Origin: Acidilobaceae archaeon
GTDB lineage: Archaea; Thermoproteota; Thermoprotei_A; Sulfolobales; Acidilobaceae
Length of the DNA stretch: 32,799 nucleotides
Direction of reading: 5' to 3'
Assembly (NCBI GenBank): GCA_027080775.1
Contig: JALWPV010000001.1
Location: forward strand, 1 to 32,799
This document shows, piece by piece, positions 8,666 to 16,613 of the stretch; position 1 is the stretch's first letter, and each line of letters starts with the position of its first letter. Under the pieces are notes generated by a model. It had not been told where the DNA came from, did no database searches, and worked only from the letters and a program-made list of their open reading frames with translations. Made by a program: the position numbers and the translations under genes.

Positions 8666-8829
8666 GGGGCTCAGCAGAGTCCGCGCTCAAGGCGGTCAAG
8701 GCGGCCCTCATAGTGGTGGCGGCGGTGGCGGCGGGGCTGAGCGCGGCCGCCGCCATCGAGGTCAGGCCAGCCTACGCCCTAGGCGTCGTGGTCTGGGCGC
8801 TCATAGCCCTCGCGGCCGCTAGAGCCTAA
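8662..8829 (+). CDS. Small two-helix membrane protein, translationally coupled to the dehydratase
   Basis: 55 residues, too short for usual ORF lists. The TTG start overlaps the preceding stop as TTGA (8662-8665), exactly the junction used between the two dehydratase subunits. The product has a short basic start (MRGSAESALKAVKAA), a hydrophobic helix (ALIVVAAVAAGLSAAAA), a short turn with E and R (IEVRPA) and a second helix (YALGVVVWALIALAAA). No family recognised. The repeated coupling suggests a real gene of the same operon. Its stop overlaps the stop of the convergent wHTH gene by four bases. Confidence 0.6.
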   Translation: MRGSAESALKAVKAALIVVAAVAAGLSAAAAIEVRPAYALGVVVWALIALAAARA

Positions 8830-9050
8830 GGCCCGCGGGGGCCCTGCCTTATCCTGTAGGCCCTCTTGGAGTGCCTCTCGAGGAGGCCGAGCTGCTCGAG
8901 GCGCGCTGCGACCCTCCCAGCGCTCCTCGTCGACGTCCCCAGGTGCCTGGCGAGCTGCTCTACTGTGACGTAGCCTCTGTAGAGCCTGGCCAGGGTCTCG
9001 GCGAGCCTGTCCAGCTCTATCGTTACCAGGATCCTCCTGGGCGCGCCCAC
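8826..9050 (-). CDS. Small winged-helix DNA-binding protein
   Basis: 74 residues from GTG 9050 (the frame is open to a GTG at 9065). A TATA-like ATTTAAGC lies on the minus strand at about 9071-9078, so 9050 would be a near-leaderless start and 9065 would lie too close. The sequence is one winged helix-turn-helix: helix 1 LDRLAETLARLYRG, helix 2 VTVEQLARHLG, recognition helix STRSAGRVAARLEQLG, and wing LLERHSKRAYRIRQG. It is likely a local transcription regulator; the target is unknown. Convergent with the isoprenoid operon. Confidence 0.72.
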   Translation of the reverse strand: MGAPRRILVTIELDRLAETLARLYRGYVTVEQLARHLGTSTRSAGRVAARLEQLGLLERHSKRAYRIRQGPRGP

Positions 9051-9134
9051 GACTCCGCACCCCACCCGGGATGTTAGCTTAAATGGCTGGGGTGGGGGAG
9101 GGTAGCGGAAGCGGCTGGCGGAGGGTGTAGAGGC

Positions 9135-9470
9135 TTGGCTAGGGGTGGAGCCCTGCAGAGGTACAAGAGGCTCGTCGAGTCCCTGGGGCTTAGGGTGCTC
9201 GACGTCTACAGGGTCTCCGAGGGAGGCCGCCAGAAGGACGTAGTTAGGATCCTCGACTACGCGAGCGGCAAGGTGGTCCTGGTGGACCTGGGGGCCCCCA
9301 GGGAGGCCCTCGCCTACCGGGAGTTCCTCGATGCCGTGCTGAAGGGCCTCAAGGCTGCGGGGGTGGAGGTCAGCGAGAGGATAGCCGCTAGGGCCCTTGA
9401 GGCGGCCTCGAAGCTCGACTCACAGCGGGCCCCAGCCGCCAGCGAGGAGGCCCCTCCTAGCGCCGCCTAG
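9135..9470 (+). CDS. Conserved-looking hypothetical protein
   Basis: 111 residues, TTG start behind GAGGGTG. Begins with a basic helix (RYKRLVESLGL), then a beta hairpin (VLDVYRVSEGG, DVVRILDYASGKVVLVDLG), then two amphipathic helices (YREFLDAVLKGLKAAGV, ERIAARALEAASKL) and a low-complexity Ala/Pro/Glu tail. No signal peptide or membrane segment. Not recognised. Its end overlaps the PfkB gene by 14 bases tail to tail. Confidence 0.6.
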   Translation: MARGGALQRYKRLVESLGLRVLDVYRVSEGGRQKDVVRILDYASGKVVLVDLGAPREALAYREFLDAVLKGLKAAGVEVSERIAARALEAASKLDSQRAPAASEEAPPSAA

Positions 9471-10371
9471 CCACCTCGACCCTGGGGATCAGCGCCTCGA
9501 CCTCGCTGGGTTGCGGCATGTTACTGCTACCCCTCCTAGCAGTCTTAGCGGCGCCGGCGGCGACAGCGGCCCTCAGGGCCTCCAGCTGATCAGCCTTCCA
9601 GAGCATCCACATGTTAAACGCCGCGTTGAAGGCGTCCCCGGCCCCTGTGACGTCCACCACCGGGACTCTAGGCGGCCTGGCCGAGGCCACGACGCCGCTG
9701 GAGTCCACTATAACGGCGCCCCCGCCGCCGCACTTCACGATGACGGCCCTCAACCTGCCCCCGGTGAGGGAGGTGGCGGCCTCCGCCCTCGACTCGCCGG
9801 TGAGCGCCTCCAGCTCCCTCGAGTTCAGGAATAGGTAGTCCACGCTGCGGGCGGCCCCCGCGACCCCCTCGGGGTCCCTGAATGCCTCCCCTCCGGGGTC
9901 GTAGGTGCAGAGCCTCCTAGCCCTGCAGGCCTCCCGGACGAGGCCCGGCCGCACGCTGGCCAGGTGGACCACGTCGCCCCCCGGAGGTAGCATGGAGGCG
10001 CTCAGGCCCTCATTGGCGCCCCTCACAGTCACCATCGACCTGTAGCCCTCGTCCGCGACCAATAGGACGACCACGACGCCAGAGGGCTCGTCCACGACCT
10101 CCACGTTCCCCGTGTCAACGCCCTCGCTCGCCAGCCTATCGAGGAGGCCGAGGGCTACGGCCTCCCTGCCAGCCCTGGCTACGAGCACCGCCCTCTGGCC
10201 GAGGCGGGCGACGGCTATGGAGTAGTTGGATGCCGCCCCCCCGAGGCCTACCCAGTAGTCGTCGGCCCTCACGTTCTCATCGGGCCCCGGTATCCTGGGC
10301 ACCCTCAGGGATATGTCTATGTTTATGTTCCCGACCGCCACGTGCTCCTGAGTACCCCTGGGTGGAAGCAT
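9457..10371 (-). CDS. PfkB-family sugar/nucleoside kinase
   Basis: 304 residues from ATG 10371 (open to 10404; a GTG at 10341 is another option). N-terminal VAVGNINIDI and GGAASNYSIAVARLG are the ribokinase-family substrate-binding pattern, and VVDVTGAGDAFNAAF near the C-terminus is the second PfkB signature, with D246 as the catalytic base in the anion hole. Phosphate donor and acceptor cannot be read. It overlaps the 3' end of a nucleoside phosphorylase gene by 49 bases, so the pair probably acts in nucleoside breakdown: phosphorolysis to ribose 1-phosphate, then phosphorylation to ribose 1,5-bisphosphate, as in the archaeal pentose bisphosphate pathway. A nucleoside kinase (for example for cytidine) is the alternative. 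Confidence 0.88.
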   Translation of the reverse strand: MLPPRGTQEHVAVGNINIDISLRVPRIPGPDENVRADDYWVGLGGAASNYSIAVARLGQRAVLVARAGREAVALGLLDRLASEGVDTGNVEVVDEPSGVVVVLLVADEGYRSMVTVRGANEGLSASMLPPGGDVVHLASVRPGLVREACRARRLCTYDPGGEAFRDPEGVAGAARSVDYLFLNSRELEALTGESRAEAATSLTGGRLRAVIVKCGGGGAVIVDSSGVVASARPPRVPVVDVTGAGDAFNAAFNMWMLWKADQLEALRAAVAAGAAKTARRGSSNMPQPSEVEALIPRVEVARRR

Positions 10372-11183
10372 CTCGCTCCAGCCCTCCCCGTGGCCTCGTC
10401 CCACTCACTAAGCACGGCGACGGCCTCGCTCGCCACCCGGGAGGCCTCCCGTACACCAGCCTCGGGGGCGAACTCGTCTGTAGCCCTATTCGCCACCACC
10501 GCGCAGACGCAGCCAGCCCTGGCGCCGTAGATGGCTGAGAGCGTGAATATAGCGCTTGCCTCCATCTCGAACCCCACGACCCCAGCCTCCCTAAGGGCTG
10601 GGATCACGCTCGCGGCCCAGGGGGTCATGTAGCCCCCGTAGCCCGGCCTGCCCTGGCCTAGGTAGAAGCTGTCAGTGCTAGCCACGACCCCCACCTCGTA
10701 GTTCACCCCCAGAGACTCGGCCGCCTCGACTAGGGCCATGAAGACCGTGGGCGACGCGTAGGCCGGGTAGCCGGGCGGGGCGTACTGGCCGCTGGCACCC
10801 TCCATCCTGACGGCGGCCGGTGCTATCACCAGCGTGCCGGGCCTGAGGCTGGCCCTCAGGGCCCCCATGGTGCCTACCCTTATGAACGTGTCCGCCCCAA
10901 CTCTGAGGAGCTCCTCCACGGCTATGGCCGCGCTCGGGGCGCCTATGCCTGTGCTGGTCACGCTTATCGGTACCCCCCTATAGCGGCCCGTGTATGTCGT
11001 GAACTCCCTCTTAGACGCCTTCAACTCGGCCTCGTCCCACAGGGACGCTATCAGGGACGCCCTACCGGGATCCCCGGGGAGGAGGACGTACCTAGCGACA
11101 TCACCAGGCGCCAGGCCGAGGTGGTAGACCCTGCCGCCCACACTGGGCTCCGCCGCCCCGCCGCCCCTAGGCTCGCCCAACAC
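10323..11183 (-). CDS. Uridine/purine nucleoside phosphorylase family (PNP_UDP_1)
   Basis: 286 residues from GTG 11183. Family pattern throughout: VLLPGDPGRASLIA (phosphate-binding loop) near residue 35, SVTSTGIGAPSAAIAVEELL, FIRVGTMGAL, and the signature VVGFEMEASAIFTLSAIYGARAG with the ribose-binding Glu-Met-Glu. The last motif and VVANRATDEF look more like uridine phosphorylase than purine enzyme. It cleaves a nucleoside with phosphate to base and ribose 1-phosphate. A later GTG at 11141 has GGAG 6 bases ahead and would remove a poorly conserved-looking N-terminus. First gene of an operon with the PfkB kinase. Confidence 0.88.
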   Translation of the reverse strand: MLGEPRGGGAAEPSVGGRVYHLGLAPGDVARYVLLPGDPGRASLIASLWDEAELKASKREFTTYTGRYRGVPISVTSTGIGAPSAAIAVEELLRVGADTFIRVGTMGALRASLRPGTLVIAPAAVRMEGASGQYAPPGYPAYASPTVFMALVEAAESLGVNYEVGVVASTDSFYLGQGRPGYGGYMTPWAASVIPALREAGVVGFEMEASAIFTLSAIYGARAGCVCAVVANRATDEFAPEAGVREASRVASEAVAVLSEWDEATGRAGARCFHPGVLRSTWRSGT

Positions 11184-11211
11184 TTGGCCCCAGAGCCCTG
11201 GGGGAGGGCCC

Positions 11212-11222
11212 CCTAATAATGG
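11212..11222. promoter_or_regulatory. Shared TATA-like element between divergent genes
   Basis: CCTAATAATGG is the only A+T-rich site in the 76-base gap between the phosphorylase (start 11183, -) and the small membrane protein (start 11260, +), and lies roughly 33 and 43 bases from the two starts, a plausible TATA distance for either direction. Confidence 0.4.
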
Positions 11223-11259
11223 CCCCCGGCCCCCGCCTCCAGGGTGGTGCCTGGAGCCC

Positions 11260-11508
11260 TTGGAGTCTAGGAGGCTCGCGGCGGCTCTAGCCCTCGTGGC
11301 GGTCGGCGCCGCGGTGGCTATCCTCTACCCCTACAGCCTCTTCTACGCCAGCCCCTCGACGCAGTGGCTCGTGGTTAAGGCCACGCTAGCCCTAATAGGC
11401 CTCCTCGCCGGCGCCTTCGTAAGCTCGGTGGGGATAGCGGTCCTGGCTGCCCTGAAGGTGCGGGAGGTTGAGGCTGAGGCTCCTGGTGAGGGCGAGGAAG
11501 GACGCTAA
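11260..11508 (+). CDS. Small membrane protein, two transmembrane helices
   Basis: 82 residues, TTG start. Helix 1 LAAALALVAVGAAVAILYPYSLF, a short exposed loop (YASPSTQWLVVK), helix 2 ATLALIGLLAGAFVSSVGIAVLAALKV, and an acidic cytoplasmic tail (EVEAEAPGEGEEG). No family recognised. The PP-loop gene begins 41 bases before its end, so the two are probably translated from one message. Confidence 0.6.
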   Translation: MESRRLAAALALVAVGAAVAILYPYSLFYASPSTQWLVVKATLALIGLLAGAFVSSVGIAVLAALKVREVEAEAPGEGEEGR

Positions 11509-12802
11509 GGCCGTGGAGGCTGCCCTCAGGCTCTTCTACAGGGACTTCGACTATACAGTCGAGCACCTAGGCGGCCTGAGGGGGGAGGCCCTAGCCTCGG
11601 AGGCCGCAGCTAGGGCGAGGCCCTTCACTGTTATACTCCTACCCGAGAGGGAGGCCTCCCTCCTGGACCCCGGGGTTCTCCCCCCATACTCCACCCTCGT
11701 CCCCGTCGGGGCCCGGGACGTGAGGAACCTCAGGCTGGAGCAGATAGCCTCGCTCATAGCCCGTGGGAGGGCGGCCCTGAGGCTCTCGGCCTCCTGGCTC
11801 TGGAGCCTGGGGGCCTACAGGCTCGACGGCTGCACGCCACCCACGGGCCTCGAGGCCGATCCCTCCATGGACGTTACCATACTCTACTCCAAGGGGCTAG
11901 AGGCCCTCTCGGGACTCCTTGGCCTCGAGCTAAGGGGCCACGCCCTCGCCTACCTAGGCGGGGGCACGGCTAGGATCCACTACGCTGGGAGCCTCATAGG
12001 GGAGGTCGGCCTCTCAGAGTGCCCCCCGCGGGCCGCGGCCCTACAGGCACCCCCGGGCGCCGTGCCCGGGGGCCTCGAGGCCCTGCTCGAGGCCAATAGG
12101 GGCGCCCTGGAGGCCGCCCTCAGGGCCATGGCTGACTGGCTGGCCGTGGAGGCCGGCGGGGCCCGCCTGGTGGCTGTGCCCTGGAGCGGTGGAAAGGACT
12201 CGACGGCCGCCCTCGTGCTGGCCGTGGAGGCCCTCGGCCCCGAGAGGGTTGTTGCCGTCCACGTTGACACGGGCCTCGAGTTCCCCGAGACAGAGGAGTA
12301 CGTCGAGGAGGTGGCCTCCAGGCTGGGCGTGGAGCTCGTGAGGGTCCACGCCGGCCTCGACGCCGAGGCCAGGAGGAGGGGGCTACCCGTGAGGGGTGAC
12401 CGGTGGTGCACGGGCCTGAAGCTGGCGGCGCTCTCGAGGGCTCTCCGGGGTATAGCGGCCTCCAGGGGGCCGCCCGTCGTGGTGGTCGGCGACCGCGACG
12501 CCGAGTCGGCCTCTAGGAGCAGGAGGCCCCCGGTGAGGCTCGACCCCTACCACGGCCTGAGGACCCTCGCCCCCCTCAAGCTCCTATCGGCCGCGCACAC
12601 CCTGCTGATCCCGCTCCTCAGGGGCGTCGAGCCGAACCCCCTCTACGCCGAGGGCTTCTATAGGATAGGCTGCTTCACCTGCCCCTACATGAGCTGCTGG
12701 GAGCGCCTCCTAATGGAGAGGGGCCTGGCCTCCAGGGTGGCGGGGGCCAGGCCAGACGCCCTAGGCCTGCTGGAGCGGTTCCTCTCCCGGGGACCCCTGT
12801 AA
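11468..12802 (+). CDS. PP-loop ATPase, PAPS reductase/sulfotransferase-like
   Basis: 444 residues. The C-terminal half is an N-type ATP pyrophosphatase domain: the PP-loop VPWSGGKDSTAAL (SGGKDS from residue 240), VVAVHVDTGLEFPETEEYV as in PAPS reductases, and GDRWCTGLKLAALSRAL. Near the C-terminus GCFTCPYMSCWE gives three clustered cysteines, probably with the earlier Cys as a metal or Fe-S site. The N-terminal 230 residues are not recognised. It adenylates something before sulfur or other group transfer; in archaea such proteins are candidates for RNA thiolation or sulfur metabolism, but no target can be named. A GTG at 11486 with better spacing to GAGG is an alternative start. Confidence 0.8.
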   Translation: MRLRLLVRARKDAKAVEAALRLFYRDFDYTVEHLGGLRGEALASEAAARARPFTVILLPEREASLLDPGVLPPYSTLVPVGARDVRNLRLEQIASLIARGRAALRLSASWLWSLGAYRLDGCTPPTGLEADPSMDVTILYSKGLEALSGLLGLELRGHALAYLGGGTARIHYAGSLIGEVGLSECPPRAAALQAPPGAVPGGLEALLEANRGALEAALRAMADWLAVEAGGARLVAVPWSGGKDSTAALVLAVEALGPERVVAVHVDTGLEFPETEEYVEEVASRLGVELVRVHAGLDAEARRRGLPVRGDRWCTGLKLAALSRALRGIAASRGPPVVVVGDRDAESASRSRRPPVRLDPYHGLRTLAPLKLLSAAHTLLIPLLRGVEPNPLYAEGFYRIGCFTCPYMSCWERLLMERGLASRVAGARPDALGLLERFLSRGPL

Positions 12803-12840
12803 TTACCTCCCGAGCCTGGAGGGTTAACGGGGGGCGAGGG

Positions 12841-15252
12841 TTGCCTGAGAGGATAAGGTTCCAGCTCTTAGACGCTACATACGAGGTCGTAGGCGGGAGG
12901 CCCCGCATAGTCCTCTGGGGGAGGGGGGAGGACGGTGGCAGGCTTGTCCTCTTCTACGACGAGTTCAGGCCCTACTTCTACGCGCTCCTAGAGGACAACG
13001 CGGACCCCGCGCGCGTGGCGGCCTCGATAAAGAGGCTCTCCGAGCCCCGGAGCCCCATAGTCTCCGTGGAGCCCGTTGAGCGCCGCTACTTCGGGAGGCC
13101 CGCCAAGGCGCTGAGGATAACGACCATGATACCAGAGTATGTGAGGCACTACAGGGAGGCCGTCGCCCGGGTAGAGGGTGTGAGGGAGGTCCTGGAGGCC
13201 GACATAAGGTTCGCCATGAGGTTCCTGATCGACACCAACATGTACCCCCTCCGCTGGTACGAGGCTAGCGTCGAGGAGGAGCCCAGGGGCCCCTTCCTCG
13301 TCGACGCCGCCTATAGGCTACTCGAGGTCCCCAGGGAGGCTGCTGGGGGCGAGGAGAGGGATCCCCTCGAGGGCCTGAGCCTTCTGGCGTTCGACATCGA
13401 GGCCTACAACCCCCAGAGGAGCCCCGACCCCAAGAGGGACCCCGTGATCATAATAGGCCTCATGTCTGACGGCGACGAGGAGCCGCTCCTACTCGAGGCC
13501 GAGGACCACGACGACTCGAGGCTCCTTAGGGGGTTCGTCGAGGAGGTCAAGAGGAGGGACCCCGACATAATAGTCGGCTACAACTCCAACGGCTTCGACT
13601 GGCCCTACCTACTCGAGAGGGCCAGGATCCATGGTATGAAGCTCGACGTGGGCAGGAGGAGGGGTGTACAGCCGCAGCCGAGCGTGTATGGGCACATAAG
13701 CGTGCCCGGCAGGCTGAACGTGGACCTCTACGACTTCGCCGAGGAGATGAGCGAGCTCAAGATGAAGACCCTCGAGGAGGTCGCCGACTACCTTGGAGTC
13801 ATGCCTAAGAGCGAGAGGGTCATACTCGAGTGGTGGCAGATAAGCGAGTACTGGGACGACCCCGAGAAGAGGCCCGTGCTCGAGGAGTACACTAAGCACG
13901 ACGTGATATCGACCTACGGCCTCGCCGGCAAGCTCCTGCCCTTCGGGGCCCAGCTCAGCCAGATCAGCGGGCTCCCCCTCGACCAGGTCGTCGCGGCCAG
14001 CGTGGGCTTCAGGCTTGAGTGGAGGCTTATGAGGGAGGCCTATAAGCTCGGCGAGCTCGTGCCCAACAGGGTCGAGAGGAGGGAGGAGAGGTACACGGGG
14101 GCCATAGTGCTCCAGCCCCTGCGCGGGGTGCACGAGAACATAGCGGTCCTAGACTTCGCCAGCATGTACCCGAACATAATGGTCAAGTTCAACGTTGGAC
14201 CAGACACCCTCATAAGGCCCGGGGAGGAGTATGACCCTGACAACGTCTACGTGGCGCCGGAGGTCGGCCACAAGTTCAGGAAGAGCCCCGACGGCTTCTT
14301 CAGGAAGGTACTAGGCAGGTTCCTGGAGTGGAGGAGGAGGGTCAAGGAGGAGATGAAGAAGTACCCGCCCGACAGCCCCATGTACAGGCTACTCAACGAG
14401 AGGCAGAAGGCCATCAAGGTCCTGGCTAACGCCAGCTACGGCTACATGGGCTGGACAGCGGCTAGGTGGTACTGCAGGCCCTGCGCCGAGGCGGTGACCG
14501 CCTGGGGCAGGAGCCTGATCAGGAGGGCCATAAGCATGGCGCGCGAGCTGGGCCTCAGGGTGATATACGGCGACACGGACTCCCTCTTCGTGGACTACAA
14601 GCCCGAGGCCGTGGAGAGGCTCATAGAGAGGATAGAGAGGGAGCTGGGCTTCGAGGTCAAGATAGACAAGATCTACAAGAGGGTCTTCTTCACCGAGGCG
14701 AAGAAGAGGTACGTCGGCCTCACCCAGGATGGCAGGATAGATGTTGTAGGCTTCGAGGCCGTGAGGGGCGACTGGAGCGAGCTTGCCAAGGAGACGCAGC
14801 TGGCCGTGGCCGAGATAATCCTGCGGACGGGGGACGTGAACAAGGCTGTCAAGTACGTCAGGGACGTGATAGCGAAGCTGAAGAGGAGGGAGATACCGCT
14901 ACAGAAGCTCGTGATCTGGAAGACCCTCACCAAGAGGCTGGACGAGTACGAGGCCGAGGCACCACACGTCGTGGCCGCCAGGATAATGGAGTCCATGGGC
15001 TACAAGGTCTCCCCGGGGATGAAGATAGGCTTCATAATAACAAGGGGCTCGGGTAAGGTTTCGAAGAGGGCCAAGCCCTACTTCATTGTGAAGAAAGACG
15101 AGGTCGACGTTGACTACTACATCGACAAGCAGGTAATACCGGCGGCGATGAGGATCCTAGGCTACTTTGGTATAAGCGAGAAGAGGCTGAAGAGCGGGGG
15201 AGGCGTGAGCCTCCTGGACTTCATGGGAGGCGGTAAGAGGCAGCGGGGCTAG
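12841..15252 (+). CDS. polB: Family B DNA polymerase (PolB3-type), proofreading
   Basis: 803 residues, TTG start behind GGGGGGCGAGGG. All motifs are intact. Exonuclease: Exo I AFDIEAYN (D185, E187), Exo II GYNSNGFDWPYL (N248, D253), Exo III YTKHDVISTYGL (Y350, D354). Polymerase: motif A LDFASMYPN (D438), motif B RQKAIKVLANASYGYMG (K526), motif C YGDTDSLF (D578, D580), then FTEAKKRYVGL. Overall it resembles the Pyrobaculum/Pyrodictium/Aeropyrum replicative polymerase. No intein or insertion is seen at motif C. C-terminus ends in a short glycine/lysine tail (SLLDFMGGGKRQRG). Meets dnaG tail to tail, sharing CTAG for the two stops. Confidence 0.97.
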   Translation: MPERIRFQLLDATYEVVGGRPRIVLWGRGEDGGRLVLFYDEFRPYFYALLEDNADPARVAASIKRLSEPRSPIVSVEPVERRYFGRPAKALRITTMIPEYVRHYREAVARVEGVREVLEADIRFAMRFLIDTNMYPLRWYEASVEEEPRGPFLVDAAYRLLEVPREAAGGEERDPLEGLSLLAFDIEAYNPQRSPDPKRDPVIIIGLMSDGDEEPLLLEAEDHDDSRLLRGFVEEVKRRDPDIIVGYNSNGFDWPYLLERARIHGMKLDVGRRRGVQPQPSVYGHISVPGRLNVDLYDFAEEMSELKMKTLEEVADYLGVMPKSERVILEWWQISEYWDDPEKRPVLEEYTKHDVISTYGLAGKLLPFGAQLSQISGLPLDQVVAASVGFRLEWRLMREAYKLGELVPNRVERREERYTGAIVLQPLRGVHENIAVLDFASMYPNIMVKFNVGPDTLIRPGEEYDPDNVYVAPEVGHKFRKSPDGFFRKVLGRFLEWRRRVKEEMKKYPPDSPMYRLLNERQKAIKVLANASYGYMGWTAARWYCRPCAEAVTAWGRSLIRRAISMARELGLRVIYGDTDSLFVDYKPEAVERLIERIERELGFEVKIDKIYKRVFFTEAKKRYVGLTQDGRIDVVGFEAVRGDWSELAKETQLAVAEIILRTGDVNKAVKYVRDVIAKLKRREIPLQKLVIWKTLTKRLDEYEAEAPHVVAARIMESMGYKVSPGMKIGFIITRGSGKVSKRAKPYFIVKKDEVDVDYYIDKQVIPAAMRILGYFGISEKRLKSGGGVSLLDFMGGGKRQRG

Positions 15253-16526
15253 AGTATATCGTTAAACGTCGCGAACCTGACGTTCGGCGGCCTGCTCGTG
15301 AACTTACCCAGGAGGGCGCCTATGAGGAGGCTCACATTCTTCTCCGCCGCGACGTCCAGGAGCCTCTGCGTTATTATCCCATCGAAGACCACGGCGTAGA
15401 TGCTCCCCGGCTCCGCTGCCTTGAGCCTGTCGAAGAGGTCGCGGACCCTGATCCTCTCGATAGGCCTCCAGTCCTTACCGTAGAGGATAGCCTCCAGGGT
15501 GCCCTTGAGCTGCTTCGCCTGCTCCACCACCTCCTTGGGTATCGTTATCTCCACGGCCTCCGAGGGTGGCTTGGCCCCGGGCTTCGGCGGCTGTGGCGCA
15601 GGGGCCGCGGGTGGCTTAGCCTCGGCCTCCGGCTTCACCTCCTTGGGCGGTGCCGGCGGCTGTGGTGGGGCCGTGGGCTTGGCCTCGGGCTTGGGTGGCT
15701 GGGCGAGCTTCTTCTTTATCTCCTCGACCGGGACGGCCTCGCTTAGGGCTTTGGCTATCTCCTTGCCCGTTAGCTCCTCCACCTCCATGCCCTTGGGAGC
15801 CCTGGCCACGTAGTCTATGTCTGCCTGCTCGAGGAGGGTCTTCAGTATGAGGTCTCCGCCCCTGTCGCCGTCGAGGAAGGCTATCGCCTTCTTCTTCTTC
15901 GCTAGCTCCACTATGGTCTTGGGTATCTTCTCGCGAGCCCCGCCTAGGGCTATTACGTTGGTGTAGCCGTACCTGAGGAGGTTTATGACGTCGGCGCGGC
16001 CCTCAACTATTATTATCGTGTCCGCCTTGTCGACGTCCGGGCCCGCCGGGAGCTTCTCGGGGCCGTAGAGGACGATCTTCGCGGGCTTCGCCTCGACCGG
16101 CTTCGCCTCCTTCGAGACCTCCCTGAGTATCTCCTTAATGTCGGGCTCCTGCTCTACTAGGCCCCTGAGCAGCTCCTTGGCCCTCGCTATTATCTTCTGG
16201 AGCTTCTCGACTCTGAGGTCCTTGATCTCCTCGACCACTATCCTCGCGGGGTATGGGCCTATCCTGTCGACGGTCTCGAGCATCGCCGCCAGTATGCTGG
16301 TCTCGACCCTGTCGAGGTTGCTTGGGACCTGTATGGTGCCCACGGTCTTGCTGCCCTGGTACCTCAGGTCGACGTGGACCCTCCCTATCTTATCCTTGGC
16401 CTGGAGGTTCTCGAGCGTGAACTCGGATCCCAGGAGGCCCTCGGTCTGGCCGAAGATGGCCCCTATGACGTCGTGCACCTCGACCCTGCCGTCGACCTCG
16501 AATCTAGCCTTGATCAGGTACTTCAA
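15249..16526 (-). CDS. dnaG: Archaeal DnaG primase-like protein
   Basis: 425 residues, TTG start with GGGGGTG 7 bases upstream. N-terminal archaeal DnaG domain (KYLIKARFEVDGRVEVHDVIG). The TOPRIM core has its catalytic residues: IIIVEGRADV with E175, and FLDGDRGGD with D219, D221 and D225. A Pro/Ala/Lys-rich linker follows at about 277-322, then a conserved-looking C-terminal domain (EVVEQAKQLKGTLEAILYG onward). Archaeal DnaG can make RNA primers and is also a subunit of the RNA exosome; the sequence does not decide between the roles. Convergent with polB. Confidence 0.97.
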   Translation of the reverse strand: MKYLIKARFEVDGRVEVHDVIGAIFGQTEGLLGSEFTLENLQAKDKIGRVHVDLRYQGSKTVGTIQVPSNLDRVETSILAAMLETVDRIGPYPARIVVEEIKDLRVEKLQKIIARAKELLRGLVEQEPDIKEILREVSKEAKPVEAKPAKIVLYGPEKLPAGPDVDKADTIIIVEGRADVINLLRYGYTNVIALGGAREKIPKTIVELAKKKKAIAFLDGDRGGDLILKTLLEQADIDYVARAPKGMEVEELTGKEIAKALSEAVPVEEIKKKLAQPPKPEAKPTAPPQPPAPPKEVKPEAEAKPPAAPAPQPPKPGAKPPSEAVEITIPKEVVEQAKQLKGTLEAILYGKDWRPIERIRVRDLFDRLKAAEPGSIYAVVFDGIITQRLLDVAAEKNVSLLIGALLGKFTSRPPNVRFATFNDIL

Positions 16527-16597
16527 GCATGTACACCCCCATGCTGGCTGGGTCAGCCTCCAGGTGCCCCCTCGCTGGGGCTCCGGGTAGGCGTAGC

Positions 16598-16606
16598 GGT
16601 AAAAAG
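16598..16606 (-). terminator. T-run after tyrS
   Basis: Eight bases past the tyrS stop the minus strand reads CCCTTTTTACC. Archaeal termination usually needs only a T-run, so this may end the M42-tyrS message. It could also act as a weak promoter element for dnaG, 75 bases further on, but the distance is long. Confidence 0.35.
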
Positions 16607-16613
16607 GGAGGGA

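Noticed and set aside
10323-10371. Frameshift between the nucleoside phosphorylase and the PfkB kinase
   Set aside because: Both proteins are complete with proper ends; the 49-base overlap is long but in line with other overlaps here.
14466-15056. 196-codon ORF inside polB, same strand
   Set aside because: A shifted frame of a fully motif-supported polymerase; its product is low-complexity.
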